From NCBI RefSeq assembly GCF_900323885.1, contig NZ_OOHJ01000015.1, positions 186,001 to 250,000 on the forward strand: a stretch of 64,000 nt of DNA. The letters run 5' to 3'. This DNA comes from [Actinomadura] parvosata subsp. kistnae. Lineage in GTDB: Bacteria; Actinomycetota; Actinomycetes; Streptosporangiales; Streptosporangiaceae. The translations under genes and the position numbers were made by a program. The notes beneath the pieces were generated by a model. That model ran no database searches. It saw nothing but the letters and a program-made list of their open reading frames with translations, and was not told the DNA's origin. Positions 16,695 to 24,732 of the stretch are shown here, piece by piece; the first letter of the stretch is position 1; each line of letters begins with the position of its first letter.

Positions 16695-18116
16695 TCAGGG
16701 GTTGCCGTTGATCAGGGCCATGGCCAGCTCGGGGCTGAAGGTGCCCGCGGGCGTCGTGCCGGCGATCCCGCACGGCCCGTCGGAGTCGCCCGGCACCTTG
16801 ACCCAGAACAGGTACTCGGCGCCGCTCGTCTGCTGCCGGGGCGTGGTGCCGAGCTTGCGCTGGGGCGGGTTGCACCAGTTGTCGTCCGGCGTGCCGTCCT
16901 GGTACGGGCCGTTGCCGTTCCGGCTGGTGTCGATCACGTACGTCTTGGCGCCCACCGTGCCGGCGAGCTGCCCCTTGACCGCCTCCGCGTACGTCTCGCT
17001 GTCGCCGGTGGTGAAGTAGTTGGAGACGTTGACGGAGAAGCCCCGCGTGTTCGCGACGCCCGACTTGACCAGCCGCGCCGCCATCTCGGGGGCCGGGATC
17101 CAGGTGGCGTTGCCCGCGTCGAGGTACACCCACGCGTTCGGCGCCTGCGCGCGCAGCACCTGCGTGGCGTCCAGCAGCATCCGGTACTGGTCCTCGGGGT
17201 CCTTGCCGATCTTCGTCACGCAGCCGGCGGCGGCGACCCCGTCGGGCTCCAGCACGACGACGGCGTGCCGGTTGCCGATCGCCCGCGCGAACTCGGTGAT
17301 CCACGTGTGGTAGCCGGCCGCGTCGCCGGCGCCGCCGCCCGAGTGGCCGGCGCACGCGTCCCGGTTGGGGATGTTGTAGGCCACCAGCAGCGGCAGCCGG
17401 TCCTGCGCCTGCGCGGCCCCGACGTAGGTGTCCACGGCCTGCGTGAGGTCGCCGAACCAGCCGCCGAACCACTCGAAGATCGGCTTGCTGCCGATGCTCG
17501 ACATGATCGCCTGGCCCTCGGGCGTCTGCGCGTTCTTCGAGGCCCAGTCGGCGGGGTGCGACAGCGGGTTCACGTACAGGCTCGTGGGCCTGGTCGTCTG
17601 CGTCTGCATCAGCGACACGTTGTCCAGCCGGACGACCGGCTTGGCGCCGGACCCGCCGAGCTGGAACGTCACCTCGGCGGCCGTCGCGGAGGCGGCGGCG
17701 GCCGTGAACGGGATGCTGTAGCGCTTGCTGCCCGTGGTCAGCCGCACGTCCGTGGCCAGCGACTGGTTGGTGCTCGGCGTGGCCGTGTACTGGACGGTCG
17801 CCCTGGCCGTGAACGCGACCGTGGAGTAGGCGTCGAAGGAGAGCGTGTAGCTGCGGCCCGGCGTCAGGGCGGCGGTGGTGGGTGCGGCCACCATCGCGTC
17901 CCAGGGGTTGGCCACGACGTCCGTGACCGTGACCCGCATCCGGCCGGACTCGGCCGCGACGGCGGTCTTGCCGATCGCCGCCCACGGGCTGGTGGAGCTG
18001 GTGAAGGTGCCGTTCGCGATGAGCTGGGCGGCGGCGCCGGCAGGGGTCGGGACGGTGAGGGTGACGGTGGTCAGGACGGCGGCTAACGCCGCCACTCTTG
18101 CTGCGAGGTGTCGCAC
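16695..18116 (-). CDS. secreted glycoside hydrolase family 6 (cellulase) with N-terminal carbohydrate-binding-like domain
   Basis: 473 residues from GTG 18116 (AAAGGTG five bases upstream). A signal peptide is cleaved near TPAGAAAQ. Residues about 30-160 form a beta-sandwich like CBM4/9 (IANGTFTSSTSPW ... VVRLDNVSLMQ). The rest is a GH6 catalytic domain: YNIPNRDACAG holds the catalytic acid Asp, VVLEPDGVA the second Asp, and NVSNYF, DTSRNGNGP and NPPQRKLGT follow in the usual order. GH6 enzymes cut beta-1,4-glucan with inversion. I looked for the CebR-type palindrome seen upstream of Streptomyces cellulase genes and did not find it in 18117-18190. Confidence 0.93.
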   Translation of the reverse strand: MRHLAARVAALAAVLTTVTLTVPTPAGAAAQLIANGTFTSSTSPWAAIGKTAVAAESGRMRVTVTDVVANPWDAMVAAPTTAALTPGRSYTLSFDAYSTVAFTARATVQYTATPSTNQSLATDVRLTTGSKRYSIPFTAAAASATAAEVTFQLGGSGAKPVVRLDNVSLMQTQTTRPTSLYVNPLSHPADWASKNAQTPEGQAIMSSIGSKPIFEWFGGWFGDLTQAVDTYVGAAQAQDRLPLLVAYNIPNRDACAGHSGGGAGDAAGYHTWITEFARAIGNRHAVVVLEPDGVAAAGCVTKIGKDPEDQYRMLLDATQVLRAQAPNAWVYLDAGNATWIPAPEMAARLVKSGVANTRGFSVNVSNYFTTGDSETYAEAVKGQLAGTVGAKTYVIDTSRNGNGPYQDGTPDDNWCNPPQRKLGTTPRQQTSGAEYLFWVKVPGDSDGPCGIAGTTPAGTFSPELAMALINGNP

Positions 18117-18191
18117 GTGATCACCTTTCGGGGGGTCCGACGGTGATCATTGCTGACGCTCTCTGACACGGTCAAGAAAAAGTCATTCTGC

Positions 18192-19040
18192 TCACTCCCC
18201 CGTTTCCCCCGCGTTCCCCGGCGGTCGCCGCAGCGCCCGCGCCAGCCTCGCGGCCTCGGCCGCCAGGCGCTCCAGCTCCGGTACGGCGAACGCGTCGGCG
18301 CCCGCCTCGGCCGCCAGATCCTCGTACTGGTGCGCCCGGCTCCGCAGCTCCTCGATCCGCACCTGCGTCACGTACGCCCGCTCGGCGTCGGCGACGCCCG
18401 CCGCGTACCGTTCGAGGGCCTCGACCCGGGCCAGCACCGCCGCCTCGCTGTCCCGCAGCGCCCGCGCCACCGCCTCGAAACCGGGAGCGCCGGCTTCGGC
18501 GTAGGTGCCGCGCAACGCCGACAGCTTGGCCAGCAGCCGCGCGATCTCCCACTCCTGCTCGGGCAGCATCACCGCGTTCCGCACGTCGTCGAGCAGCCCG
18601 TCGGCGTTCACCCTGGAGCCCGTCACGGTGGCGATGGCCCGCCGCGCGCGCACCAGCAACGCGGCGGCGGGCACGTCGAGGTCGTCGACCAGCACGTAGC
18701 GGCCCTCGTACCAGCGAAGCTGCGCGAAGGCCGCCCGCTCGGACGCCTCCGCCCCGCTCCCGTCCCCGCCCCCACCCCCGCGCCCGAGCAGCGGCAGCAG
18801 CGCCAGCGGGACGGCGAGCAGCAGCATCACGATCGCCGCGCTCATCATGCCGAGGCTCAGCAGCAGCCCGAAGCAGGCCGCCGGCGCGAACGCCGCCAGC
18901 ATCCAGTAGTGCGGGCCGGAGAAGCGCGGCAGCAGCCCGGGCGTCCATCCCTGCCGCATCCTGAGCAGGACGTCCCGGCTCTGCCTGAGCACCCGCGCGT
19001 CCTGCGGCGGCACCTCGGGGTCCACGATCACATCATCCAC
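18192..19040 (-). CDS. two-TM protein of unnamed family, paralogue of the gene at 1-579
   Basis: 282 residues from GTG 19040; no strong ribosome site is visible. A short N-terminal tail is followed by two adjacent membrane segments at about 45-90 (YWMLAAFAPAACFGLLLSLG and the leucine-rich VMLLLAVPLALLPLL). A long cytoplasmic helical domain with coiled-coil character follows (ALRDSEAAVLARVEALERYA). The block ALLVRARRAI ... SRV ... LLDDVRNAVMLPEQEWEIA matches the protein at the left edge over about 50 residues. Function is unknown. The layout suggests a membrane-bound scaffold. It ends 75 bases upstream of the cellulase start, on the same strand. Confidence 0.8.
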   Translation of the reverse strand: MDDVIVDPEVPPQDARVLRQSRDVLLRMRQGWTPGLLPRFSGPHYWMLAAFAPAACFGLLLSLGMMSAAIVMLLLAVPLALLPLLGRGGGGGDGSGAEASERAAFAQLRWYEGRYVLVDDLDVPAAALLVRARRAIATVTGSRVNADGLLDDVRNAVMLPEQEWEIARLLAKLSALRGTYAEAGAPGFEAVARALRDSEAAVLARVEALERYAAGVADAERAYVTQVRIEELRSRAHQYEDLAAEAGADAFAVPELERLAAEAARLARALRRPPGNAGETGE

Positions 19041-19096
19041 TGGAGAAAGTCGCCCTCGTGTTTCGGCTCGTGTGTCTGTGGGACGGGGCTACGGGG

Positions 19097-19672
19097 CTAG
19101 GCCCAGGGGTCCCGGTCCTCGATCAGGTGGCGCACCCCCGGGTGGGGGCAGCGCGGGGGCGGCGTGCCGCGCCGGTCCGGGCGGTACTCGAAGTGCCACC
19201 ACTCGTTGTCGTAGATGCGGTACAGGTCGTAGCGGGCGCCGTGCTCCTCCAGCCAGCGCGCTCCCTCGTGCGGGCGCACGTCCAGGGCGACGCCCTTGAC
19301 GTGCGGGGACTCGGCCGGCGGTAACACGAGCATGCGGGCCAGGAACGGCGAGCCGGTGCGCCGCACCTCCTCGTCGAACAGGCGCTGCTGCTCGCCGGGG
19401 TCGCGGTAGCCCGAGGTGAGGCCGATGAGCTGGCCGTGACGCCACAGCGCCTCGGTCCGTGCCGCGTTGAACGCCGCCAGGGCCCCGTCCCGGAGCCCGG
19501 TGAGATCCTCGGCGGGGAACCTCATCCGCAACGCCCAGCGGCAGGCCAGTTCGCGGGCCCGTCCCGGCCGCCGGACGAACGCCACCGGCAGCAGGAGCAC
19601 GGCCAGCACCAGCGTGAGCACGGCGTACAGCCGGTCCCGCGGCCGGGGTGGGATGGTGCGTGCTTCGTTCAT
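19097..19672 (-). CDS. VanY/D-alanyl-D-alanine carboxypeptidase-like peptidase with TM anchor
   Basis: 191 residues from ATG 19672. One N-terminal membrane segment (YAVLTLVLAVLLLPVAFV) is followed by a peptidase M15B/VanY domain: LTSGYRDPGEQQRLFDEE, the zinc motif SPHVKGVALD (SxHxxGxAxD) and the terminal EWWHFEYRPD. It would sit on the outer membrane face and trim D-Ala from peptidoglycan stem peptides. The start could lie further upstream (in-frame GTG codons exist). It is divergent from the two-component system at 19882, 209 bases away, which could regulate it. Confidence 0.87.
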   Translation of the reverse strand: MNEARTIPPRPRDRLYAVLTLVLAVLLLPVAFVRRPGRARELACRWALRMRFPAEDLTGLRDGALAAFNAARTEALWRHGQLIGLTSGYRDPGEQQRLFDEEVRRTGSPFLARMLVLPPAESPHVKGVALDVRPHEGARWLEEHGARYDLYRIYDNEWWHFEYRPDRRGTPPPRCPHPGVRHLIEDRDPWA

Positions 19673-19752
19673 GCCGACTACGATTGGCGCCGAATGTGCG
19701 CGCACCGTCCGCCGCATGTCACCGTTCATCGACGGCGGCCCGCAGGCGTCGC

Positions 19753-19789
19753 GGCCGGTGAGACGGCCGGTGAGACGGCTGGCGAGACT
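19753..19789. repeat. three 12-bp units in the vanY / response-regulator intergenic region
   Basis: Two exact copies of GGCCGGTGAGAC and a third variant (GGCTGGCGAGAC) lie head to tail, 80-120 bases from either start codon. They may be binding sites for the adjacent response regulator, since OmpR-family regulators bind direct repeats with about 11-base spacing, or simple slippage products. Confidence 0.6.
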
Positions 19790-19881
19790 GTGACACAACC
19801 ATGACATGGCGCGCACGAGGCGGCGACACCGCCGTCCCACAGTGGAGGGGTTGAGGGGCGGGCGAGTAACGGAGCGTGTCA

Positions 19882-20571
19882 GTGAAACTCGGCGGCGGGT
19901 CGCGGGTGTTGTTGATCGAGGATGATCCGGCCGTGCGGGAGGGCCTCGAGCTGGCCCTGTCCCGGCACGGGCACGGCGTGCGCGCGGTGGGGTCCGGCGA
20001 GCAGGGGCTCGAACGGCTCCGTGCGGACGTGCCCGACGTCGTCGTGCTCGACCTGATGCTGCCCGGCATGGACGGGTTCGAGGTGTGCCGCCGCATCCGC
20101 GCCGCCGGCGACGTGCCGATCATCATGCTGACCGCCCGCGGCGACGACATGGACGTGGTGGCCGGCCTGGAGGCGGGCGCCGACGACTACGTGGTCAAGC
20201 CCGTGCAGCCCCGGGTGCTGGAGGCCCGCATCCGCGCCGTGCTGCGCCGGATCGGCCGGGACCAGGCGGAGCTGGAGCGGCACGGCGACCTGACCATCGA
20301 CCGGGCCGGGCTGGTGGTCTCCAAGAACGGCGAGCCGGTGAACCTCGCCCCGACCGAGCTGCGCCTGCTCCTCGAACTGTCCGGCACGCCCGGCCGCGTG
20401 CACAGCCGCCAGCAACTGCTGGAGTCGGTGTGGGAGCACGGCTACTTCGGCGACTCGCGGCTCGTCGACGCGTGCGTGCAGCGGCTGCGCGCCAAGATCG
20501 AGGACGACTCCGCGGCGCCCGTCTACGTGCAGACGGTCCGCGGGTTCGGCTACCGCTTCGGCCCGGTGTGA
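19882..20571 (+). CDS. OmpR/PhoB-family response regulator
   Basis: 229 residues. I prefer the second GTG (19882, GGAG seven bases upstream) to the GTG at 19876, where GGAG is one base away. Receiver motifs: LLIEDDPAVREG, the phospho-acceptor in VVVLDLMLPGMDGFE, MLTARG and DYVVKPVQP. The winged-helix output domain contains LAPTELRLLLELSGTPGRV and ends VQTVRGFGYRFGPV. Seven bases after its stop the kinase gene starts, giving a two-component operon that also includes a lipoprotein gene. This arrangement is like cell-envelope stress systems of actinomycetes. Confidence 0.93.
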   Translation: MKLGGGSRVLLIEDDPAVREGLELALSRHGHGVRAVGSGEQGLERLRADVPDVVVLDLMLPGMDGFEVCRRIRAAGDVPIIMLTARGDDMDVVAGLEAGADDYVVKPVQPRVLEARIRAVLRRIGRDQAELERHGDLTIDRAGLVVSKNGEPVNLAPTELRLLLELSGTPGRVHSRQQLLESVWEHGYFGDSRLVDACVQRLRAKIEDDSAAPVYVQTVRGFGYRFGPV

Positions 20572-20578
20572 ACCGCAA

Positions 20579-22051
20579 GTGACGCCTCTGCCGAGCCTGG
20601 GGTTGCGCGCGCGGCTGCTGTCCGCGTTCGCGCTGCTGTGCGTGGTGACCGCGGTCGCGGTGGCCGGCGGCCTCTACGTCCTGGCCCGCAACGAGATCCT
20701 GCGGCGCACCCAGGACGCCGCCGTGGAGTCGATGCGCGACCGCCTGGAGACGCTCTACCCGCTGCGGACCCTGACGCCGAACCAGGAGGAGCTCGGCATG
20801 ATCGCCGCGACCGCGAGCGACAACGACAGCCCGGCGATCGCCATCCAGGGCGAGACCCACTCGCCGCTCCCCCCGCCGCCACCGGGAAACCTGCGGCCGG
20901 GAGGCATCCGGGGCCGGATCCCCGACACGATCTCACCCGAGTTGCGGCGCATGGTGGCCGAAGGACGTACCGCGTGGCAGCGGGTGGCACTCCAGGACGG
21001 CGTCTGGCTGATCGTCGGCATGCCGCTGCTGGTCGCCGAACCGGGCGCCCCGACCCGGCCGTCCGGCATCGAGGTCTACGCCGCGCGCAGCCTGCAGTCC
21101 GAGCAGCGCAGCATCGACCGGATCGCCTGGCTCGCCTGGCTCACCAGCGGGGCCGCCCTCGCGTTCGCGATCGTCCTCGCGCTGCTGGCCACCCGCGGCG
21201 TGCTGCGCCCGGTACGCGAGCTCGGCCGGGCGGCCCGCCTGCTCGGCGAGGGCGAGCTGCGCACCAGGATCGCCGTGCGCGGCTCCGACGAGCTGGCCGA
21301 CGTGGCCCGCACCTTCAACAACACCGCCGCCGAGCTGGAGCGGCACGTCGCCCAGCTGCGCGAGATGGAGGCCGACGCCCGCCGGTTCGTGGCCGACGTG
21401 TCACACGAGCTGCGCACCCCGCTCGCCGCGCTGGCCGCGGTCGCCGAGGTCCTCGACGAGGAGGCGGCCGGCCTGCCCGAGCCCGCCGGCCGCGCCGCCC
21501 GCCTCGTCAGCCAGGAGACGCTCAACCTCACCGGCCTCGTCAACGACCTCATCGAGATCAGCCGCTTCGACTCCGGCGTCGCGGCCCTCGCCCTGAACGA
21601 GGTCGACGTCGCCGAACTCGTCCGCGCCACCCTGCGTGCCCGCGGCTGGTCCGACGCGGTCGACACGGACCTGCCCCCCGGGGTGACGGTCCGCCTCGAC
21701 CCGCGCCGCGTGGACGTCATCCTCGCGAACCTCGTCGGCAACGCCCTGCGCCACGGCGAACCCCCCGTCACCCTCCGCCTCACCGCCGAGCCGCACCACA
21801 TCACCGTCGAGGTCCGCGACCACGGCCCCGGCCTTGACGAGGAGGTGCTGCCGCACGTGTTCGACCGCTTCTACAAGGCCAGCGCGGCCAGAGCCCGCTC
21901 GGAGGGCAGCGGACTGGGCTTGGCGATCGCTCGCGAGAACGCCCGCCTCCACCACGGCGACCTCACGGTCACCAACGCCCCCGACGGCGGCGCCCTCTTC
22001 ACCCTCCACCTCCCCCGCCCACCCCGCACCCCGGCCGGAGCCCCCGAATGA
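20579..22051 (+). CDS. sensor histidine kinase with HAMP domain
   Basis: 490 residues from GTG 20579. TM1 ([21 protein letters not shown]) at about 14-34; an extracytoplasmic sensor of about 140 residues with a proline-rich stretch ([15 protein letters not shown]); TM2 ([20 protein letters not shown]); a HAMP domain ([20 protein letters not shown]); H-box [18 protein letters not shown]-box [18 protein letters not shown] and [12 protein letters not shown]. All kinase residues are present. It pairs with the regulator at 19882. Its stop overlaps the ATG of the lipoprotein gene (ATGA), implying coupled translation. Confidence 0.93.
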   Translation: MTPLPSLGLRARLLSAFALLCVVTAVAVAGGLYVLARNEILRRTQDAAVESMRDRLETLYPLRTLTPNQEELGMIAATASDNDSPAIAIQGETHSPLPPPPPGNLRPGGIRGRIPDTISPELRRMVAEGRTAWQRVALQDGVWLIVGMPLLVAEPGAPTRPSGIEVYAARSLQSEQRSIDRIAWLAWLTSGAALAFAIVLALLATRGVLRPVRELGRAARLLGEGELRTRIAVRGSDELADVARTFNNTAAELERHVAQLREMEADARRFVADVSHELRTPLAALAAVAEVLDEEAAGLPEPAGRAARLVSQETLNLTGLVNDLIEISRFDSGVAALALNEVDVAELVRATLRARGWSDAVDTDLPPGVTVRLDPRRVDVILANLVGNALRHGEPPVTLRLTAEPHHITVEVRDHGPGLDEEVLPHVFDRFYKASAARARSEGSGLGLAIARENARLHHGDLTVTNAPDGGALFTLHLPRPPRTPAGAPE

Positions 22052-22602
22052 GGCCCCGCCCCACCCGCATCCCGGATGCAGCCCTTCGTATGAGGCCCCA
22101 CCGCACCTCTGCGGGGTCCGGAACCACCCACACCCGCCGCCCGCTCACCGCGCTGCTCACCTCGCTGGTCATCATGGCGGGCTGCGGCGTTCAGCCCAGC
22201 GACGCCATCGAGGCCGGCGACCCGCCCAGCGGCGCCGTCGAATCCGCCATCGCGATCACCCTCTACTTCGTCCGCGACGACAAGCTCACGGCCGTGACCC
22301 GCCCCGTCGGCGGCCCCCTGTTCCCCCAGGACACCCTCGCCCTCCTGGCCGCCGGCCCCACGGCAAGGGAACGCTCACGCGGCTACACGACCCAGGTCCC
22401 CGCCCAGGCCGGCCCCTTCTCGGTGACGGCCGCCCCCGCCGGCCGCCTGATCGTGACTCTGTCCACCCCGGCCGACAAACTCTCCACCCTGGCCACCGAC
22501 CAGATCATCTGCACCGCCACCACGACGACCCCGGACAACGCCACCCAGGTCACGATCATCGGCGCCGGCAAAACCATCGGCCCCCGCACCTGCCCGCTCT
22601 GA
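22048..22602 (+). CDS. lipoprotein with GerMN-like domain, coupled to the two-component system
   Basis: 184 residues from ATG 22048, overlapping the kinase stop. An in-frame ATG at 22090 would give a more normal signal peptide. A lipobox LVIMAGC precedes the mature part. The mature region contains [18 protein letters not shown] and later [24 protein letters not shown], resembling the GerMN domain seen in actinobacterial lipoproteins such as LpqB, which modulates the MtrAB kinase. By analogy it may tune the sensor of the adjacent kinase at the membrane. The domain call is from memory of motifs and is moderate. Confidence 0.8.
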   Translation: MRPRPTRIPDAALRMRPHRTSAGSGTTHTRRPLTALLTSLVIMAGCGVQPSDAIEAGDPPSGAVESAIAITLYFVRDDKLTAVTRPVGGPLFPQDTLALLAAGPTARERSRGYTTQVPAQAGPFSVTAAPAGRLIVTLSTPADKLSTLATDQIICTATTTTPDNATQVTIIGAGKTIGPRTCPL

Positions 22603-22703
22603 CAGGACCCCTCAAACAGCTAGGGAAGAGGGCGCCACCGCCATCACATTCTCGGGGCGGCAATCATCAGGCGCCTGGTCTGACGGATGGCCTTACAACA
22701 GCA

Positions 22704-22738
22704 AGAGGCCACCTCCCCTATCGGGGGAGGTGGCCTCT
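22704..22738 (-). terminator. perfect 15-bp hairpin after tRNA-Val
   Basis: The arms AGAGGCCACCTCCCC and GGGGAGGTGGCCTCT are exactly complementary with a five-base loop. The hairpin lies 8 bases past the 3' end of the tRNA-Val gene on the minus strand and also downstream of the lipoprotein operon on the plus strand. It could therefore end both transcripts. No long T-run follows, as is usual in high-G+C actinomycetes. Confidence 0.8.
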
Positions 22739-22746
22739 GACTTCGG

Positions 22747-22818
22747 TGGGCGATACTGGGATCGAACCAGTGACCTCTTCGGTGTGAACGAAGCGCTCTC
22801 CCGCTGAGCTAATCGCCC
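22747..22818 (-). tRNA. tRNA-Val (anticodon CAC)
   Basis: The complement folds as a full cloverleaf: acceptor GGGCGAT/ATCGCCC, D-arm GCTC/GAGC, anticodon stem CTTCG/CGAAG around TTCACAC (anticodon CAC, reading GTG), and T-arm ACTGG-TTCGATC-CCAGT. Discriminator A is at 22747. The 3' CCA is not encoded. It serves GTG, the most used Val codon in this genome. Confidence 0.97.
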
Positions 22819-23274
22819 GCCCTTGGCGGCTCCTTGCGGTGCCGACGTGGAAAACCATACCGCACTCCGGCACCTACGGCGAACCGGTTGGGGCGGTGGA
22901 CGATCTTGGGGCGGGAGGGTGTGTCAGAGGGATTCGGGTGAAACGCGGCGGTTGCCCATCGGCACGGCGGGCGGGTGGCATACCATCGTCGTGTCCCGGA
23001 AGGCGGCGGGCATGATCTTTTCGCGAGAAACGTTCATGGACGGCCCGTCCGGGGCAGGCTCCACAGCACGCAAAACCCTTGTAAATACGACCCGATTGAT
23101 GCCGTTTAGCCTGGTAGATGCCTAAATGTCCAGCTGTGATGTGCGTTACAGAAGGCCCTGGGAGCGGAATCTTTCCTACAGGTTTCTTCGTTCCGCGTCA
23201 TAGCTCAGGACGAAGTCCGTCAGAGCAGTGAAAGCCCCGAAGAGGGGACCTACGACGAAAAGGTTTGGCTGACG
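22819..23274. other. 456-bp intergenic region between tRNA-Val and ssgB
   Basis: I see no convincing gene here; the one open frame (22823-23125) lacks a ribosome site and family features. The stretch is noticeably A+T-richer near 23020-23180. It holds a WhiG-like promoter candidate (separate entry) and a small GAAGAGGGG hairpin close to the ssgB start. It is probably the ssgB promoter and leader region. Confidence 0.6.
23082..23108 (+). promoter_or_regulatory. candidate WhiG-type promoter upstream of ssgB
   Basis: TAAA, then 15 bases, then GCCGTTTA. The sporulation sigma factor WhiG of Streptomyces recognises TAAA-N15-GCCGATAA, so the match is 10 of 12. It lies 167 bases before the ssgB start on the coding strand. 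Biologically apt but unproven; in Streptomyces coelicolor ssgB has been tied to SigH instead. Confidence 0.4.
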
Positions 23275-23691
23275 ATGAACAGCACCACCGTCTCCGCCGA
23301 GCTTGGCCTTCGGCTTGTGGTCCCCGACCGTACTACCGTCCCCCTGCTCGCCGGACTGAGTTACACAGCCGACGATCCGTACGCCATCCGCATGGCCTTC
23401 CACGTAGGGAACGACGAGCCGGTCGAGTGGATCTTCGCCCGCGAGTTGCTGACCGTGGGCATCGTGAGGCGCGTCGGCGACGGCGACGTGCAGGTCTGGC
23501 CCGCGCGCGCCGACGGCGAGCGCACCTTGCACATCAGCCTCACCTCGCCGTTCGGGCAGGCGCTCTTCGAAGTGCCGCTGGCCCCGCTGACCGAGTTCCT
23601 GCACCGCACCTACGAGAAGGTGCCGGCCGGGCGTGAGACCGACTTCATGGATCTGGACGCGGAGCTGACCAACATGCTCTGGCCCAGCTGA
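23275..23691 (+). CDS. ssgB: SsgB, sporulation-specific cell-division protein
   Basis: 138 residues, the normal size for SsgB. Family features include MNSTTVSAELGLRLVVPD at the start, PLLAGLSYTADDPYAIRMAF, EPVEWIFARELLTVG and VQVWPARADGE. SsgB lacks the extra insertions of SsgA and other SALPs. It is a cytoplasmic protein that, in Streptomyces, marks septum sites and recruits FtsZ in sporogenic hyphae. ATG 23275 is preceded by AAAGG about ten bases away. It stands alone, with its own long upstream region. Its presence shows that the organism forms spores from hyphae. Confidence 0.95.
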   Translation: MNSTTVSAELGLRLVVPDRTTVPLLAGLSYTADDPYAIRMAFHVGNDEPVEWIFARELLTVGIVRRVGDGDVQVWPARADGERTLHISLTSPFGQALFEVPLAPLTEFLHRTYEKVPAGRETDFMDLDAELTNMLWPS

Positions 23692-24013
23692 CCGGATCAG
23701 GCAGGCGGTACTCGTCCGTCCGGCCATCCCTGAGGGGGCCGGACGCGATCATGCCTGGGGCCGGTCCCGTGCCAAGGGCCGAAGCGCCCGGCACGTCTCG
23801 GGGCCGCTGATCATGCCGGAGGCCCCGGTCGGGTCAGGCACGAGGAAGGCCCCCGCGTTACCGGACAGGCCGCCGCGGGGACGGCAGCGCTGGGATGGCA
23901 ACGCTGAACGGCAGCGCAGGGACGGCAACGCTGGACGGCAGCGCTGCGACGGCAGCGCTGCGACGGCAGCGCTGCGACGGCAGCGCTGCGACGGCTGCGC
24001 CGGCACGGTTGCG
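23692..24013. other. intergenic region between ssgB and the DUF305 gene
   Basis: 322 bases with no credible gene. The first half has a near-repeat (GATCATGCC at 23748-23756 and again at 23811-23819, each followed by GG-rich sequence). The second half is the 14-bp minisatellite described separately. The two flanking genes converge here, so terminators are expected. Confidence 0.6.
23883..24006. repeat. 13-14-bp minisatellite, nine units
   Basis: Units begin GGCAGCGCTGCGAC. Four central units (23937-23992) are identical 14-mers; four upstream units alternate 14 and 13 bases with substitutions; one degenerate unit follows. The array ends eight bases before the DUF305 stop codon. Each unit contains the palindrome CAGCGCTG, so transcripts could form many small hairpins. 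Confidence 0.88.
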
Positions 24014-24703
24014 CTACGCGGGGAGCGACTTCAGGACCTCGCGCATCCGGGCGATCTCGATGCTCTGCCCCGAGTACACGTCCTTGGCCATCAGCCGCAT
24101 GCGCTGATCGCGCCCCCCGGCCAGCTCCTCCCCCGCCATCTTCACCGCCCCCTCGTGGTGCCTGATCATGAGCTGCAGGAACAGCCGGTCGAAGGCGCCT
24201 CCCCTGGCGGCGCGCAGCGCGTTCAGCTCCGCCTCGGTCGCCATCCCGTAGCTCGCCATCCCGTAGCTCGCCTCCCCCTGCTCGTGCTGGTGGCCGGCGG
24301 GCGCTGAGCGGCCCAGCTCCGCGAGCCAGGCGGTCATCGCCTTGATCTCGGGCGTCTGCGCCGCCGAGATCTGGCGGGCGAACGCGCGGATGGACGCCGT
24401 GGTCGTCCGCGCCTCCACCATGGAGGTCATCTCCAGGGCCTGCCGGTGATGCGGGATCATCCCCTCCGCGAACCGCACGTCCGCGGCCACCGTCGGGGAC
24501 GGGGTCGGACCCACCCGTTCCCCCGGCGTCGCCGTCCGGGCCGGCGCACCCGGGCTGCCCGGCACGATGACCGGCGCGCCCGTCCCCACGGGGGAAGGGC
24601 CCGCCGGCTGGGTGGGCTGCTGCGAGCAGGCGGCAAGGGCAAATGTCGACATAACTGTGATGAAGAGCGTACGCGGCCCATAACCTGCTGACATAGCTTC
24701 CAT
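24014..24703 (-). CDS. DUF305 lipoprotein
   Basis: 229 residues from ATG 24703 (an in-frame ATG at 24694 is possible). A lipobox FALAAC anchors it outside the membrane; a Pro/Thr/Gly linker follows. The DUF305 domain has its two histidine motifs, MIPHHRQALEM (about 80) and MIRHHEGAVKM (about 180). DUF305 belongs to a ferritin-like fold family with suspected metal binding, often linked to copper; the actual role is unknown. There is an internal SYGMASYGMA duplication. Its start is only 29 bases from the divergent LVIVD gene, and both are lipoproteins. Confidence 0.92.
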   Translation of the reverse strand: MEAMSAGYGPRTLFITVMSTFALAACSQQPTQPAGPSPVGTGAPVIVPGSPGAPARTATPGERVGPTPSPTVAADVRFAEGMIPHHRQALEMTSMVEARTTTASIRAFARQISAAQTPEIKAMTAWLAELGRSAPAGHQHEQGEASYGMASYGMATEAELNALRAARGGAFDRLFLQLMIRHHEGAVKMAGEELAGGRDQRMRLMAKDVYSGQSIEIARMREVLKSLPA

Positions 24704-24732
24704 AGTGAGCTACAAGACAAAGGGGATGCGCA

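Noticed and set aside
15849..18086. A 745-codon open frame opposite the beta-helix and GH6 genes
   Set aside because: No family features; it is the antisense shadow of two well-supported secreted proteins.
18117..18191. CebR operator upstream of the cellulase gene
   Set aside because: I searched for TGGGAGCGCTCCCA-like sequence and saw none.
22823..23125. 100-codon ORF upstream of ssgB
   Set aside because: No ribosome site, no family motif, and it runs through the probable ssgB promoter.
23883..24006. CRISPR array
   Set aside because: Units are directly adjacent with no spacers and only 13-14 bases long; no cas genes are present.
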